Assembly: GCF_001262075.1 (NCBI RefSeq)
Contig: NZ_CP012073.1
Coordinates: 992,001 to 1,056,000, forward strand
Length of the DNA: 64,000 nucleotides
Reading direction: 5' to 3'
From: Ottowia sp. oral taxon 894
GTDB lineage: Bacteria > Pseudomonadota > Gammaproteobacteria > Burkholderiales > Burkholderiaceae_C
The first letter of the stretch is position 1; each line of letters begins with the position of its first letter. This document shows, piece after piece, positions 8,361-18,969 of the stretch. The notes beneath the pieces are model-generated. The model saw nothing but the letters and a program-made list of their open reading frames with translations. It was not told the DNA's origin and did no database searches. The position numbers and the translations under genes are program-made.

Positions 8361-9143
8361 TCAAAGACTGAACATGAATGCGGTGAGCACGAAGTCCAGC
8401 CCCAGCACCAGCAGCGAGGCCATGACGACGGTGCGCGTGGTGGCGCGGGCCACGCCTTCGGCCGTGGGGCGGGCGGCGTAGCCTTGCAGCAGGGCCACGA
8501 AGGTGACGGTCACGCCGAATACCACGCTTTTGACGATGCCGTTGCCCAGGTCCGCCCACACGCTCACGCCGCCTTGCATCTGGCTCCAGAACATGCCGGG
8601 GTCCACGCCAATCATGGGCACGCTCACCACCCAGCCGCCCAGAATGCCGACGGCATTGAACACGGCCGCCAGCAGCGGCATGACGATGACGCCCGCCCAA
8701 AAGCGCGGCGCGAGGATGCGGCGCACGGGGTCAATGGCCATCATCTCCATCGCCGAAAGCTGCTCGCCCGCCTTCATCAGCCCGATTTCTGCCGTGAGCG
8801 AGGTGCCCGCGCGCCCGGCAAACAGCAGCGCCGTCACCACCGGCCCCAGTTCGCGCACAAGCGACAGCGCCACCATCAGCCCCACGGCCTCTGCCGAGCC
8901 GTAGCGCTGGAGGATGTTGTAGCCCTGAAGCGCCAGCACAAAGCCCACGAACAGGCCCGAGACGGCGATGATGGCCAGCGAGTGGTTGCCCAGAAAGTGA
9001 ATCTGGTCGCGCACCAGCGCGAAGCGCCGCAGCGCCGGCCCGGCCAGCGCTAGCAGCCGCCAAAACAGGCGCGCCGCACGGCCCAGATCGGCCAGCAGGC
9101 GGCGCGCGGCGTAGCCCACGCGGGCGGGATGCAGCCCCTTCAT
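8361..9143 (-). CDS. mlaE: ABC transporter permease MlaE
   Basis: Inner-membrane permease of the Mla lipid transporter. The 260 residues fit the family. Visible segments are the N-terminal amphipathic helix region with RDQIHFLGNHSLAIIA, several hydrophobic helices, and the conserved cytoplasmic coupling motif AGRAGTSLTAEIGLM followed by EQLSAMEMMAIDP. Its start overlaps the mlaF stop by 4 bp (ATGA), indicating translational coupling. Confidence 0.95.
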   Translation of the reverse strand: MKGLHPARVGYAARRLLADLGRAARLFWRLLALAGPALRRFALVRDQIHFLGNHSLAIIAVSGLFVGFVLALQGYNILQRYGSAEAVGLMVALSLVRELGPVVTALLFAGRAGTSLTAEIGLMKAGEQLSAMEMMAIDPVRRILAPRFWAGVIVMPLLAAVFNAVGILGGWVVSVPMIGVDPGMFWSQMQGGVSVWADLGNGIVKSVVFGVTVTFVALLQGYAARPTAEGVARATTRTVVMASLLVLGLDFVLTAFMFSL

Positions 9144-9970
9144 GCCAGCGCTCCGTAGTCTTGCTCGGCGCTGGGGCCGGGGTAGTGAAAATGCACAGGG
9201 CCATCAGGCTCAGCGCGGATGAACTGGCGCACCAGCGGATCGGCGCTGCCGCGCACTTCATCGGGCGTGCCTTCGGCGGCCACGCGGCCATTGGCCAGAA
9301 TGAGCACGCGGTCGGCAATGCGAAAGGTTTCGTCCACATCGTGCGAGACGACGAGGCTGGTGATGCCCAGCGCGTCATTGAGCTGGCGAATCAGGCGCGC
9401 TGCCGTGCCCAGCGAGATCGGGTCCAGCCCGGCAAACGGCTCGTCATACATCACCAGCTCCGGGTCCAGCGCGATGGCGCGCGCCAGCGCCACGCGCCGC
9501 GCCATGCCGCCGGAAATTTCGGCGGGCATCAAATCGCGCGCGCCGCGCAGGCCCACGGCATCCAGCTTCATCAGCACGATGTCGCGAATCAGCGCGGGCG
9601 GCAAATCGGTGTGCTCGCGCAAGGGGAAGGCCACGTTTTCAAACACCGACAAATCCGTGAACAGCGCCCCGAACTGAAACAGCATGCCCATGCGCCGCCG
9701 CGTGGCGTAAAGCCGCGCCTGGCCCATGCCGCCCACATCGCGCCCATCAAACAGCACCTGGCCCGACTGCGCGCGCTGCTGCCCGCCAATCAGGCGCAGC
9801 ACCGTCGTCTTGCCGCCGCCGGAAGCGCCCATGAGCGCCGTTACCTTGCCGCGCGGCACGGTCAGCGACATGCCGTCGAGCACCACGCGCTGGCCATAAC
9901 CGAACACCACATCGCGCAGCTCCACCAGCGCGCCGCTGGCGGCCTGGGGCGTTTCAGAGGTTTCTGGCAT
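9140..9970 (-). CDS. mlaF: ABC transporter ATPase MlaF
   Basis: ATPase powering phospholipid transport by MlaFEDB. From the chosen ATG the protein is 276 residues: Walker A GASGGGKTT at about 48-56, a Q-loop in MLFQFGALF, the ABC signature ISGGMARRVALARA, Walker B LVMYDEPFAGLDP and a switch His in VVSHDVDE. A longer frame starts at 10,027, but its added residues are Cys/Phe-rich and unlike the family. This is the first gene of the operon; its promoter must lie in the roughly 670-bp divergent gap shared with purB. Confidence 0.94.
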   Translation of the reverse strand: MPETSETPQAASGALVELRDVVFGYGQRVVLDGMSLTVPRGKVTALMGASGGGKTTVLRLIGGQQRAQSGQVLFDGRDVGGMGQARLYATRRRMGMLFQFGALFTDLSVFENVAFPLREHTDLPPALIRDIVLMKLDAVGLRGARDLMPAEISGGMARRVALARAIALDPELVMYDEPFAGLDPISLGTAARLIRQLNDALGITSLVVSHDVDETFRIADRVLILANGRVAAEGTPDEVRGSADPLVRQFIRAEPDGPVHFHYPGPSAEQDYGALA

Positions 9971-10168
9971 GGGCAGGTGAAGGCGAGAGACAGGGAAAGG
10001 GCGAAAAAGGCATTCCGCGCAAGGCATGAGGAATGCCGCCTGGCAAAGAGCCAGAAAGCCTGCGGGCGAAAGCAGCGGCCAGCCGGCCCCAAAAAATCGA
10101 GGCCGGGCATGATACGAGATTTTCCCTTGGGCGCCTGCTGCGAAAAAGAGCGGCTTTTCGAGGCATTG

Positions 10169-10248
10169 AAACGCTTGCGGCAGGCGTTTGCATAAATGCC
10201 GTCATGCCAAATAAACCGGCCCAAACAGCCGGGCCGGATGGCATTTTT
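10169..10248 (+). promoter_or_regulatory. Two hairpins, the second terminator-like, in the mlaF-purB gap
   Basis: A near-perfect dyad AAACGCTTGC-G-GCAGGCGTTT spans 10,169-10,189. Shortly after, ATGCC (10,204-10,208) and CCGGCCC (10,216-10,222) pair with GGGCCGG (10,231-10,237) and GGCAT (10,240-10,244), followed by a T5 run ending at 10,248. On the plus strand this looks like an intrinsic terminator, yet no plus-strand gene ends here. It could close a small RNA or act as a leader terminator for purB, whose start is about 390 bp downstream. No riboswitch class was recognised. The rest of the 670-bp gap (9,971-10,639) holds a short duplicated CTTTTGCTTCGC motif near 10,410-10,435 and no gene. 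Confidence 0.45.
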
Positions 10249-10390
10249 GCGTGAATATGAATGGCGCTCATATAAACGCCAGGCTGCAAATTGCCTTCTG
10301 CATAAAGCATTGAGCCGTTTACTCTTTCTCACGCCCGCGCCGCTTTTTGGGCCGATACTCGCGGGTCTGGATGGCGTGGACAAATCCTGA

Positions 10391-12022
<1,632 letters not shown>

Positions 12023-12102
12023 ACGCGCCGCCGCACAGACCGCAGCCGTCATGGGCGCCCGGCTCTGGCTGACCAGAGCAGCGCCACCTGAAAAAGCGTT
12101 TA

Positions 12103-12184
12103 TCTTGCTCCTCGATTCGTAGCATGAAGTCCCGGCGGAATGGGCGCTGGAGCCGTTTTCAGGCCATTGAATCCGCTCCTGTTT
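12103..12184 (-). repeat. Interspersed repeat A, copy 3 (diverged)
   Basis: Read on the minus strand it starts ACAGGAGCGGATTCAATGG, has a diverged centre (ATTCCGCCGGGACTTC) and ends ATGCTACGAATCGAGGAGCAA. Together with copy 4 it occupies the gap after purB. Confidence 0.8.
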
Positions 12185-12377
12185 TCGAGAGCCTGTTCAA
12201 AATCTGGCCGCAAGAGCACGCCATGCGCGGCGCCAGCGCTGTTCCAAAGAGGCTGTCCCTCCCTTTTCCCGAGCTTCTCCCGCAGGGGAAAAGCGGCCAG
12301 AGAAAGCCAAAAGCGAAAGCCTGAAGCGCCCGCAAGCCAGCGCGCCCGCGCAGGCCCGGAAAAGGAAGGGTAAAAGG
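12185..12377. other. Spacer between two A repeats
   Basis: No gene is seen between repeat copies 3 and 4. It begins with GAGCCTGTTCAAAATCTGG, the same string as one arm of the inverted repeat at 5,552, and continues as GC-rich, codon-poor sequence. It is probably repeat-associated debris. Confidence 0.5.
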
Positions 12378-12468
12378 CTTGAATCTGCTACCGAACCAAT
12401 AGCACGAGGTCCTAGTGGAATCTGCGCAAACGCCGTTTGGAAGCCCTCTAAATTCGCTCCTTTTTCTG
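12378..12468 (-). repeat. Interspersed repeat A, copy 4
   Basis: On the minus strand: AAAAAGGAGCGAATTTAGAGG, then TTTGCGCAGATTCCACTAGG, GACCTCGTGCTATTGG and a diverged end GTAGCAGATTCAAG. It lies about 57 bp upstream of the flavoprotein gene, antisense to it. Confidence 0.88.
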
Positions 12469-12524
12469 ATGAAAACCACTCGCCCGCAACCCCCTCGCCA
12501 TCGCCATGAAAGTGAAAACCGCCC

Positions 12525-13946
12525 ATGACCGGCGCGCCTGACGCCGCCGCGCCCGCCGCCCGCGTGACCGCCGCCATCATCGGCGCCGGCCCGGCGGGGC
12601 TGATGGCGGCGCAAGTGCTGTCGCAGGCGGGCGTGCCTGTGGACGTGTTTGACGCCATGCCCTCCGCTGGCCGCAAATTCCTGCTGGCGGGCAAAGGCGG
12701 GCTGAACCTCACGCACAGCGAGCCGCTGCCCGCCTTCATCCGCCGCTACGGCGCGCGGCAGGCCGAAGCAGCCGCCTGGCTGCAAGCCTTCGGCCCGCAG
12801 GCCGTGCGCGAGTGGGCGGCGGCGCTGGGCGTGGCCACCTTCGTGGGCACATCGGGCCGCGTTTTTCCGCAAGAGATGAAAGCCGCCCCCCTGCTGCGCG
12901 CCTGGCTGCGCCGCCTGCGCCAGCCCGCCAGCGGCGGCGCGCCCGTGCGCCTGCACATGCGCCACCGCTGCGTGGGCGCGCGGCCCGCCGCGCCGGAAGC
13001 GCCTGGCCAGGCGGGCGCGGGCGTCATCTTCCGCCTGGAAACGCCAGAGGGCGCGCGCTGCGTGCAAGCCAGCGCGGGCCTGCTGGCGCTGGGCGGCGCG
13101 AGCTGGCCGCGCCTGGGATCGGACGGCGCGTGGACACGCTGGCTGGCCATGCCCGGCGTGACGGATCTCATCGCCCCCCTGCGCCCGGCCAACTGCGGAT
13201 TTGACGCGGCAGGCCCCGGCGGCTCCGGCTGGTCGCCCTATTTCGCGCAGCGCTTTGCGGGCCAGCCGCTCAAATCCGTGGCCCTGCGCGTCACGGCCCC
13301 CGGCGCAGGCCCGCAAGGCGCGGCGCTGTTTGAGCGTCAGGGCGAATTCGTGGTCACTGCCACCGGCGTGGAAGGCAGCCTCATCTACGCCGCCAGCGCC
13401 CTGCTGCGCGAAACCATCGCCGCCCACGGCCACGCCGTCTTCTGGCTGGATCTGCTGCCCGCCCGCAGCGCCGCCCAGGTGCAGGCTGCCCTGCTCGCGC
13501 CGCGCGGCAGCCAGAGCCTGGCCAGCCACCTGCGCAAAAAACTCCGGCTGGACGCCATCAAAACCGCCTTGCTGCACGAGCTGCTGCCCCGCGCCGCCCT
13601 GCGGACGGGCAGCGAAAGCGAAGCCGCCGGGCTGGCCGCCGCCATCAAGGCCCTGCCCGTGCGCCTGACCGCCCCCCGCCCCGTGCAGGAAGCCATCAGC
13701 ACCGCTGGCGGCGTGCGGCTGGAGCACCTGACAGACGGCCTCATGCTGCGCCGCTGGCCGGGCCTTTTCTGCGCGGGCGAAATGCTGGACTGGGAAGCGC
13801 CCACCGGCGGCTACCTGCTCACCGCCTGCCTGGCCAGCGGCCACGTGGCCGGACAGGCCATGCGCCGCTGGCTGCAAGCGGGGCCGGGAGCGGATTTCAC
13901 CAGCCAGACAGCGACGAAAACAGGAGCAAATTCAGGTGGGCTTTAA
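12525..13946 (+). CDS. NAD(P)/FAD-dependent oxidoreductase, HI0933/YhiN-like
   Basis: Flavoprotein of unknown physiological role. The 473-residue product has an N-terminal Rossmann dinucleotide fold AAIIGAGPAGLMAAQVL (about residues 14-30), followed by the family hallmark GRKFLLAGKGGLNLTHSE, then FVGTSGRVFPQEMKA. The C-terminal FAD motif is GLFCAGEMLDWEAPTGGYLLTACLASG. The last residues (TKTGANSGGL) are encoded by the beginning of repeat A copy 5, which also supplies the stop codon. The native C-terminus therefore may have been replaced or lengthened by the repeat. Family assignment is good; substrate unknown. Confidence 0.9.
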   Translation: MTGAPDAAAPAARVTAAIIGAGPAGLMAAQVLSQAGVPVDVFDAMPSAGRKFLLAGKGGLNLTHSEPLPAFIRRYGARQAEAAAWLQAFGPQAVREWAAALGVATFVGTSGRVFPQEMKAAPLLRAWLRRLRQPASGGAPVRLHMRHRCVGARPAAPEAPGQAGAGVIFRLETPEGARCVQASAGLLALGGASWPRLGSDGAWTRWLAMPGVTDLIAPLRPANCGFDAAGPGGSGWSPYFAQRFAGQPLKSVALRVTAPGAGPQGAALFERQGEFVVTATGVEGSLIYAASALLRETIAAHGHAVFWLDLLPARSAAQVQAALLAPRGSQSLASHLRKKLRLDAIKTALLHELLPRAALRTGSESEAAGLAAAIKALPVRLTAPRPVQEAISTAGGVRLEHLTDGLMLRRWPGLFCAGEMLDWEAPTGGYLLTACLASGHVAGQAMRRWLQAGPGADFTSQTATKTGANSGGL

Positions 13947-14003
13947 ACCTGCCTCGCGCACATTCCTGTAGGACCTCATGCTATGGATACAGGAGCGAAT
14001 CGA
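13914..14003 (+). repeat. Interspersed repeat A, copy 5, overlapping a gene end
   Basis: Starts AACAGGAGCAAATTCAGG inside the flavoprotein ORF, continues with CTCGCGCACATTCCTGTAGG, ACCTCATGCTATGGATAC and ends AGGAGCGAAT. The ORF stop codon (13,944-13,946) lies about 30 bp inside the repeat. Confidence 0.9.
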
Positions 14004-14164
14004 GGCCATCCAGCGGGCCATGCCCGCTACTGCCTGACGCTTTGCTGGGCGCGCCAGAGTGCAGCGTAGCGGCCATCTTTTGAGCCGTCTTGCCGCAGCA
14101 GCTTCCGTGCGCGTCCGGGGCTGCACTTTTCAAACCTCACGGACAGCGGCCGCAAACAAAGCCC

Positions 14165-15277
14165 TCAGGCCCGCGCGCGCCGCGCCTGCACGGCTTCGGC
14201 CAGCACGTTGATGAGCGCCTCGGAATCGTCCCAGCCCAGGCAGGCGTCGGTGATGCTCTGGCCGTATTCGAGGGTGGCGGGGTCGTCCTGGCCGGGAATG
14301 AATTTCTGCGCGCCGGCGCGCAGGTTGCTTTCCAGCATCACGCCGCTGATGCGGCGCGAGCCTGCGCTGATCTGGCGGGCCAGGTCGTGCGCCACATCCA
14401 GCTGCTTTTCGTACTGCTTGCTGCTGTTGGCGTGGCTGCAATCGACCATGAGCGTTTCGGGCAGGCCGGCGGCGGCCAGCTGCTGGCAGGCGGCCTGCAC
14501 GCTGGCGTCGTCGTAGTTGGGCTGCTTGCCGCCGCGCAGGATGAGGTGGCAGTCGGGGTTGCCCTGGGTGTGCACGATGGCGACCTGCCCGCTCTTGCCT
14601 ACGGAGAGAAAGTGGTGCCCGCGCGAGGCGGCCTGCACGGCGTCGATGGCGATTTTCACGTTGCCGTCAGTGCCGTTCTTGAAGCCGATGGGCGCCGAAA
14701 GGCCGCTGGCCAGCTCGCGGTGCACCTGGCTTTCGGTGGTGCGCGCGCCAATGGCGCCCCAGCTGATGAGATCGCCAATGTATTGCGGCGAAATCACGTC
14801 CAGGAACTCGCTGGCGGCGGGCATGCCCAGGCGGTTGATGTCCAGCAGCAGCTGGCGCGCAATGCGCAGGCCCTCGTCGATGCGGCAGCTCTCGTCCAGA
14901 TACGGGTCGTTGATCAGCCCTTTCCAGCCGACGGTGGTGCGCGGCTTTTCAAAGTACACGCGCATCACGATTTCCAGCGCGCCAGCGTGGCGCTCGCGCA
15001 GCGGCTGGAGGCGGCGGGCGTAGTCCAGCGCGGCGGCGGGGTCGTGAATGGAGCAGGGGCCGATGACCACGAGCAGCCGGTCATCCGCGCCCCGCATGAT
15101 GCGGCTCGTGCGCTCGCGCGTAGCGGCCACCAGGGTTTCGGCGTGCGTGCCGTTGATGGGGAAAAAGCGGATCAGGTGTTCGGGCGGGGGCAGCATGGCA
15201 ATGTCCTTGATGCGTTCGTCGTCAGTCGGGCCGGTTTTCTCGTAGGGCAAACGCCAGGACGGGGCATTGCGGGGCAT
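14165..15277 (-). CDS. aroG: 3-deoxy-7-phosphoheptulonate (DAHP) synthase, type I
   Basis: First step of aromatic amino-acid synthesis, joining PEP and erythrose 4-phosphate. The 370-residue protein has the class I motifs VVIGPCSIHDPAAAL, MRVYFEKPRTTVGWKGL, SWGAIGARTTESQ with FKNGTDGNVK, VDCSHANSSK and IMGVMLES-like SGVMLESNL. The ATG complementary to 15,275-15,277 is preceded by AAGGAGAACCACG, an excellent ribosome-binding site, and decides the start against a longer frame opening at 15,487. The leader upstream has a Phe/Trp-rich peptide ORF and a terminator (separate entries), suggesting attenuation by charged tRNA-Phe and/or tRNA-Trp. Which amino acid inhibits the enzyme cannot be read safely from the sequence. 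Confidence 0.95.
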   Translation of the reverse strand: MPRNAPSWRLPYEKTGPTDDERIKDIAMLPPPEHLIRFFPINGTHAETLVAATRERTSRIMRGADDRLLVVIGPCSIHDPAAALDYARRLQPLRERHAGALEIVMRVYFEKPRTTVGWKGLINDPYLDESCRIDEGLRIARQLLLDINRLGMPAASEFLDVISPQYIGDLISWGAIGARTTESQVHRELASGLSAPIGFKNGTDGNVKIAIDAVQAASRGHHFLSVGKSGQVAIVHTQGNPDCHLILRGGKQPNYDDASVQAACQQLAAAGLPETLMVDCSHANSSKQYEKQLDVAHDLARQISAGSRRISGVMLESNLRAGAQKFIPGQDDPATLEYGQSITDACLGWDDSEALINVLAEAVQARRARA

Positions 15278-15319
15278 CGTGGTTCTCCTTGCAAAACGTG
15301 AATGGATGAAATGGACATG

Positions 15320-15351
15320 AAAAAACCGCCGGGCTTGTGAGGCTCCGGCGG
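15320..15351 (-). terminator. Leader terminator (attenuator) upstream of aroG
   Basis: On the minus strand CCGCCGG (from 15,345-15,351) pairs with CCGGCGG (from 15,326-15,332) around a 12-nt loop, followed directly by a T6 run (15,320-15,325). It lies 43 bp upstream of the aroG start codon and 39 bp after the stop of the FWFWFWF leader ORF, so it would end transcription before aroG. A second CCGGCGG inside the leader ORF (about 15,413-15,419) could pair with the terminator's 5' arm to form an antiterminator. Confidence 0.85.
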
Positions 15352-15390
15352 TTTCGGGTGAATGTGATCGGGAAGCTTTGCGGCGCGCTT

Positions 15391-15468
15391 TCAGCAACAG
15401 GCCAGCCTCTCGTCCGCCGGGGACAGAGAAAACCAGAACCAAAACCAGAAAGCGCGGCTGAAAGTCAT
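15391..15468 (-). CDS. Phe/Trp leader peptide of aroG (25 codons)
   Basis: An ORF starting at the ATG complementary to 15,466-15,468 reads MTFSRA, then FWFWFWF, then SLSPADERLACC and a TGA. The seven consecutive codons are TTC TGG TTT TGG TTC TGG TTT. Trp codons are rare, so three of them alternating with four Phe codons in a 25-codon ORF directly before an intrinsic terminator and an aromatic-pathway gene is very unlikely by chance. Ribosome stalling in this run would leave the downstream CCGGCGG free to pair with the terminator arm; a ribosome reaching the stop would cover it. The initiation site is only moderate, with GAGTCCGCCGCCT upstream. The attenuation role is inference. Confidence 0.82.
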   Translation of the reverse strand: MTFSRAFWFWFWFSLSPADERLACC

Positions 15469-15581
15469 AGGCGGCGGACTCTAGCACACCGGCGGCAGCC
15501 CCCTGCCCTGCTCATGGCCAGACGCTGAACAGGGGCCGGGATGCAAAGAGCCAAGGGCTGGCAGAAGAGAAGGACCGGGTC

Positions 15582-15672
15582 GAATTCGCTCTTGTATCCA
15601 TAGCATCAGGTCCTAGTGGAATGAGCGCAGGTGCCTATTTTCGGGCTGCTCAATTTGCTCTCTTTTTCTGCA
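15582..15672 (-). repeat. Interspersed repeat A, copy 6
   Basis: On the minus strand: AAAAGAGAGCAAATTGAGC, then CTGCGCTCATTCCACTAGG, ACCTGATGCTATGGATACA and AGAGCGAATTC. It is directly followed (in plus coordinates) by a copy of repeat C. Confidence 0.88.
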
Positions 15673-15677
15673 TTGAT

Positions 15678-15735
15678 TCGAAGCGCCCGAAGCAGCGCTT
15701 TTCGCGCCCACGGACGGACTTTGAGCAAGCTCTTG
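15678..15735 (-). repeat. Interspersed repeat C, copy 1
   Basis: The minus-strand core CCGTGGGCGCGAAAAGCGC-TGCTTCGGGCG (within 15,683-15,713) matches the copy at 61,287-61,317 at 28 of 31 positions. It lies about 5 bp from repeat A copy 6, with the same C-then-A order (read on one strand) as at 34.9-35.2 kb. Confidence 0.75.
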
Positions 15736-15746
15736 CGCGCCGCAAG

Positions 15747-16379
15747 TCAGCGGAACAGCCCTTCCACCCTGGGATCGGTCTGCACGTCGATTTCTTCGGA
15801 GAGCATGAGGGTGTAGGACGCCTCGTCCATGAGCTTTTGCGAGGTTTTGGCGGAGCCTTCCAGGTTCACGGCCACCACCATCACGCGTGTGCCCAAGCCG
15901 TTGAGCTTGCGAATGAGCGGCACGAAGTCCGAATCGCCCGAGACGAGCACCACCACATCCAGGTTCTTGTGCGCGGCCAGGTCATAGGCTTCCAGCGCCA
16001 TCCAGACGTCGATGCCTTTTTCTTCGGGCGGATCCAGCGCCTCGTTCATGGGGTGATAGTGCGCCACGATGCTGGAGTGCATCAGGATCTGGTCCTGAAA
16101 GCGGTCCACTTCCAGTTGCTTGACCGGGTCTTTCATGGCCTGCACGGATTTGAGCGAAAAGCGGCCCCTGAAAAAGTGTGCTTCGGTGATTTTGCAAAGG
16201 TCGGCGTTGCCGTCCGTTTCCAGCCTAGCCACGCGCGCGCGAATGAAGTCGTGCAGTCCGTCTATCGAAAGGTAGCTGCTGCGCTCGTGGCGGTGTTTGT
16301 AATGGTTGCTGATGCGCCAGAAAAAGGTGCCGTCGTAAAAAATGCCAATACGGATCATGGAGCTTGGTTTGGTTTTCAT
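15747..16379 (-). CDS. NYN (PIN-like) domain protein
   Basis: A 210-residue protein of the NYN/LabA/DUF88 group, which includes metal-dependent ribonucleases. The start RIGIFYDGTFFW carries the first catalytic Asp, IDVWMALEAYDLA the middle acidic motif, and VVLVSGDSDFVPLIRKLNGLGTRV the canonical SGDSDF block. An in-frame ATG at 16,358 is an alternative start. It lies downstream of guaB, separated by a strong terminator, so it is likely expressed independently. Target RNA unknown. Confidence 0.88.
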   Translation of the reverse strand: MKTKPSSMIRIGIFYDGTFFWRISNHYKHRHERSSYLSIDGLHDFIRARVARLETDGNADLCKITEAHFFRGRFSLKSVQAMKDPVKQLEVDRFQDQILMHSSIVAHYHPMNEALDPPEEKGIDVWMALEAYDLAAHKNLDVVVLVSGDSDFVPLIRKLNGLGTRVMVVAVNLEGSAKTSQKLMDEASYTLMLSEEIDVQTDPRVEGLFR

Positions 16380-16422
16380 CTCTTTTGGGGATTTGCCGGG
16401 TTTATGGTTTGGAATGAGCCAG

Positions 16423-16459
16423 AAAAACCAAGGCCGGGAAATTCACATTCCCGGCCTTG
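16423..16459 (-). terminator. Intrinsic terminator of guaB
   Basis: On the minus strand CAAGGCCGGGAA and TTCCCGGCCTTG form a 12-bp stem around a short loop (16,429-16,459), followed by G and a T5 run. It begins about 22 bp after the guaB stop codon. Confidence 0.93.
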
Positions 16460-16480
16460 AATGAATATTTTCCCTGCGGA

Positions 16481-17977
<1,497 letters not shown>

Positions 17978-18151
17978 CTACTTGCGGCCTCCAAGCACAC
18001 GCATACAGCACACGCATGCAGCACGCGCATGCCGCCAGATTCAGCCCGTTTCTGAGCATTACGGCACATTTGCCCCGCCAAACGGGCATTGGCGCGCGGC
18101 CAGGCGCGACGCACAATAAGCGCCTTCATTGACCCAGAGCCTTGCAGCCCC

Positions 18152-18700
18152 ATGAAACTCACCGTCCGCGCCCTTGCCGCCGCCTCCTTCGCTGCCCTTG
18201 CCGTGGCGGCCAGCCTTCCGGCCCATGCCCAATACCAGTGGATTGACGGCAGCGGCCGCCGCGTTTTCAGCGACCAGCCGCCGCCGCCCGGCACGCCGCA
18301 GAAAAACATACTCAAGCAGCCCGCCGCCCGCCCCGCTGCGCCCGCCCCGGCGGCGGACGAAGCCGAAAGCAGCGCCGCCGACAGCACGGCCGCCCCAGCC
18401 GCTGCGCCCCAGGCATCCACACCCCAGGCCGCTGCGCCAACAGCGCAAGACAAGGCGCTACAGGAAAAGCTGAAAAAAGCCGAAGCCGAAGAAGCCGCCA
18501 AGAAGAAGGCGGAAGCCGACCGGCTGGCCGCCCAGAAGGCCGAAAACTGCAAGCGCGCCATCTCGGCCAAAGCCCTGCTGGATTCAGGCCAGCGCATCAT
18601 GCAATCAGACGGAAAAGGCGGGCGCTCCTTCATGAGTCCCGAACAGCGCGCCGCCGAAACCAAGCGCATCGAAGAAGTCATGCGCAACGACTGCAATTGA
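18152..18700 (+). CDS. DUF4124-domain exported protein
   Basis: A 182-residue protein of unknown function. Residues 1-25 are a signal peptide ending AHAQ. The following YQWIDGSGRRVFSDQPPPPGTP is the DUF4124 pattern found in many proteobacterial envelope proteins. A long Ala/Pro/Ser linker and a charged Lys/Glu/Ala helical stretch (about residues 108-135) follow. The C-terminus contains two Cys (ENCKRAI, MRNDCN), which could form a disulfide in the periplasm. The ATG at 18,152 is chosen because the signal peptide starts there; the open frame extends to 18,089. Confidence 0.8.
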   Translation: MKLTVRALAAASFAALAVAASLPAHAQYQWIDGSGRRVFSDQPPPPGTPQKNILKQPAARPAAPAPAADEAESSAADSTAAPAAAPQASTPQAAAPTAQDKALQEKLKKAEAEEAAKKKAEADRLAAQKAENCKRAISAKALLDSGQRIMQSDGKGGRSFMSPEQRAAETKRIEEVMRNDCN

Positions 18701-18743
18701 GCGCCTGTTCAGCACCTGTTCAAAGCGCCCGCGCTTGCATGCC

Positions 18744-18771
18744 AACCGCCTCTCGCAGGCGGTTTGTTTTT
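18744..18771 (+). terminator. Intrinsic terminator of the DUF4124 gene
   Basis: AACCGCC (18,744-18,750) and GGCGGTT (18,758-18,764) pair around a 7-nt loop, followed by TGTTTTT. It lies 44 bp after the stop codon. Confidence 0.88.
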
Positions 18772-18827
18772 GCAGATGACGGCTGCCTGTGCGGCAGATG
18801 AGCGGAGCAAACGAAGCAGAATTTATT

Positions 18828-18925
18828 TGCCTTTTTGCTTCTTGATCAATAGCAATATCTCGGCGCAGATAAAGCGCAATCCCCATTTTTGGCTGCCTGA
18901 ATTTGCTTCCTGTTTAATAGCAAGC
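18828..18925 (-). repeat. Interspersed repeat A, copy 7 (diverged)
   Basis: On the minus strand the left end is well kept (ACAGGAAGCAAATTCAGGC, then CAAAAATGGGGATTGCGC). The CACTAGGAC core is replaced by CTGCGCCGAGATATT, followed by GCTATTGATCAAGAAGC. This is the most diverged near-full-length copy. Confidence 0.7.
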
Positions 18926-18969
18926 CAGCTTTGAAGAGGCCGTCCCGCCTCCCTCAGACAATCCCCCGC

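Noticed and set aside
15278-15487. N-terminal extension of aroG from an ATG at 15,487.
   Set aside because: The extension passes through the terminator hairpin and the leader ORF in another frame, and a strong AAGGAG site marks the shorter start at 15,277.
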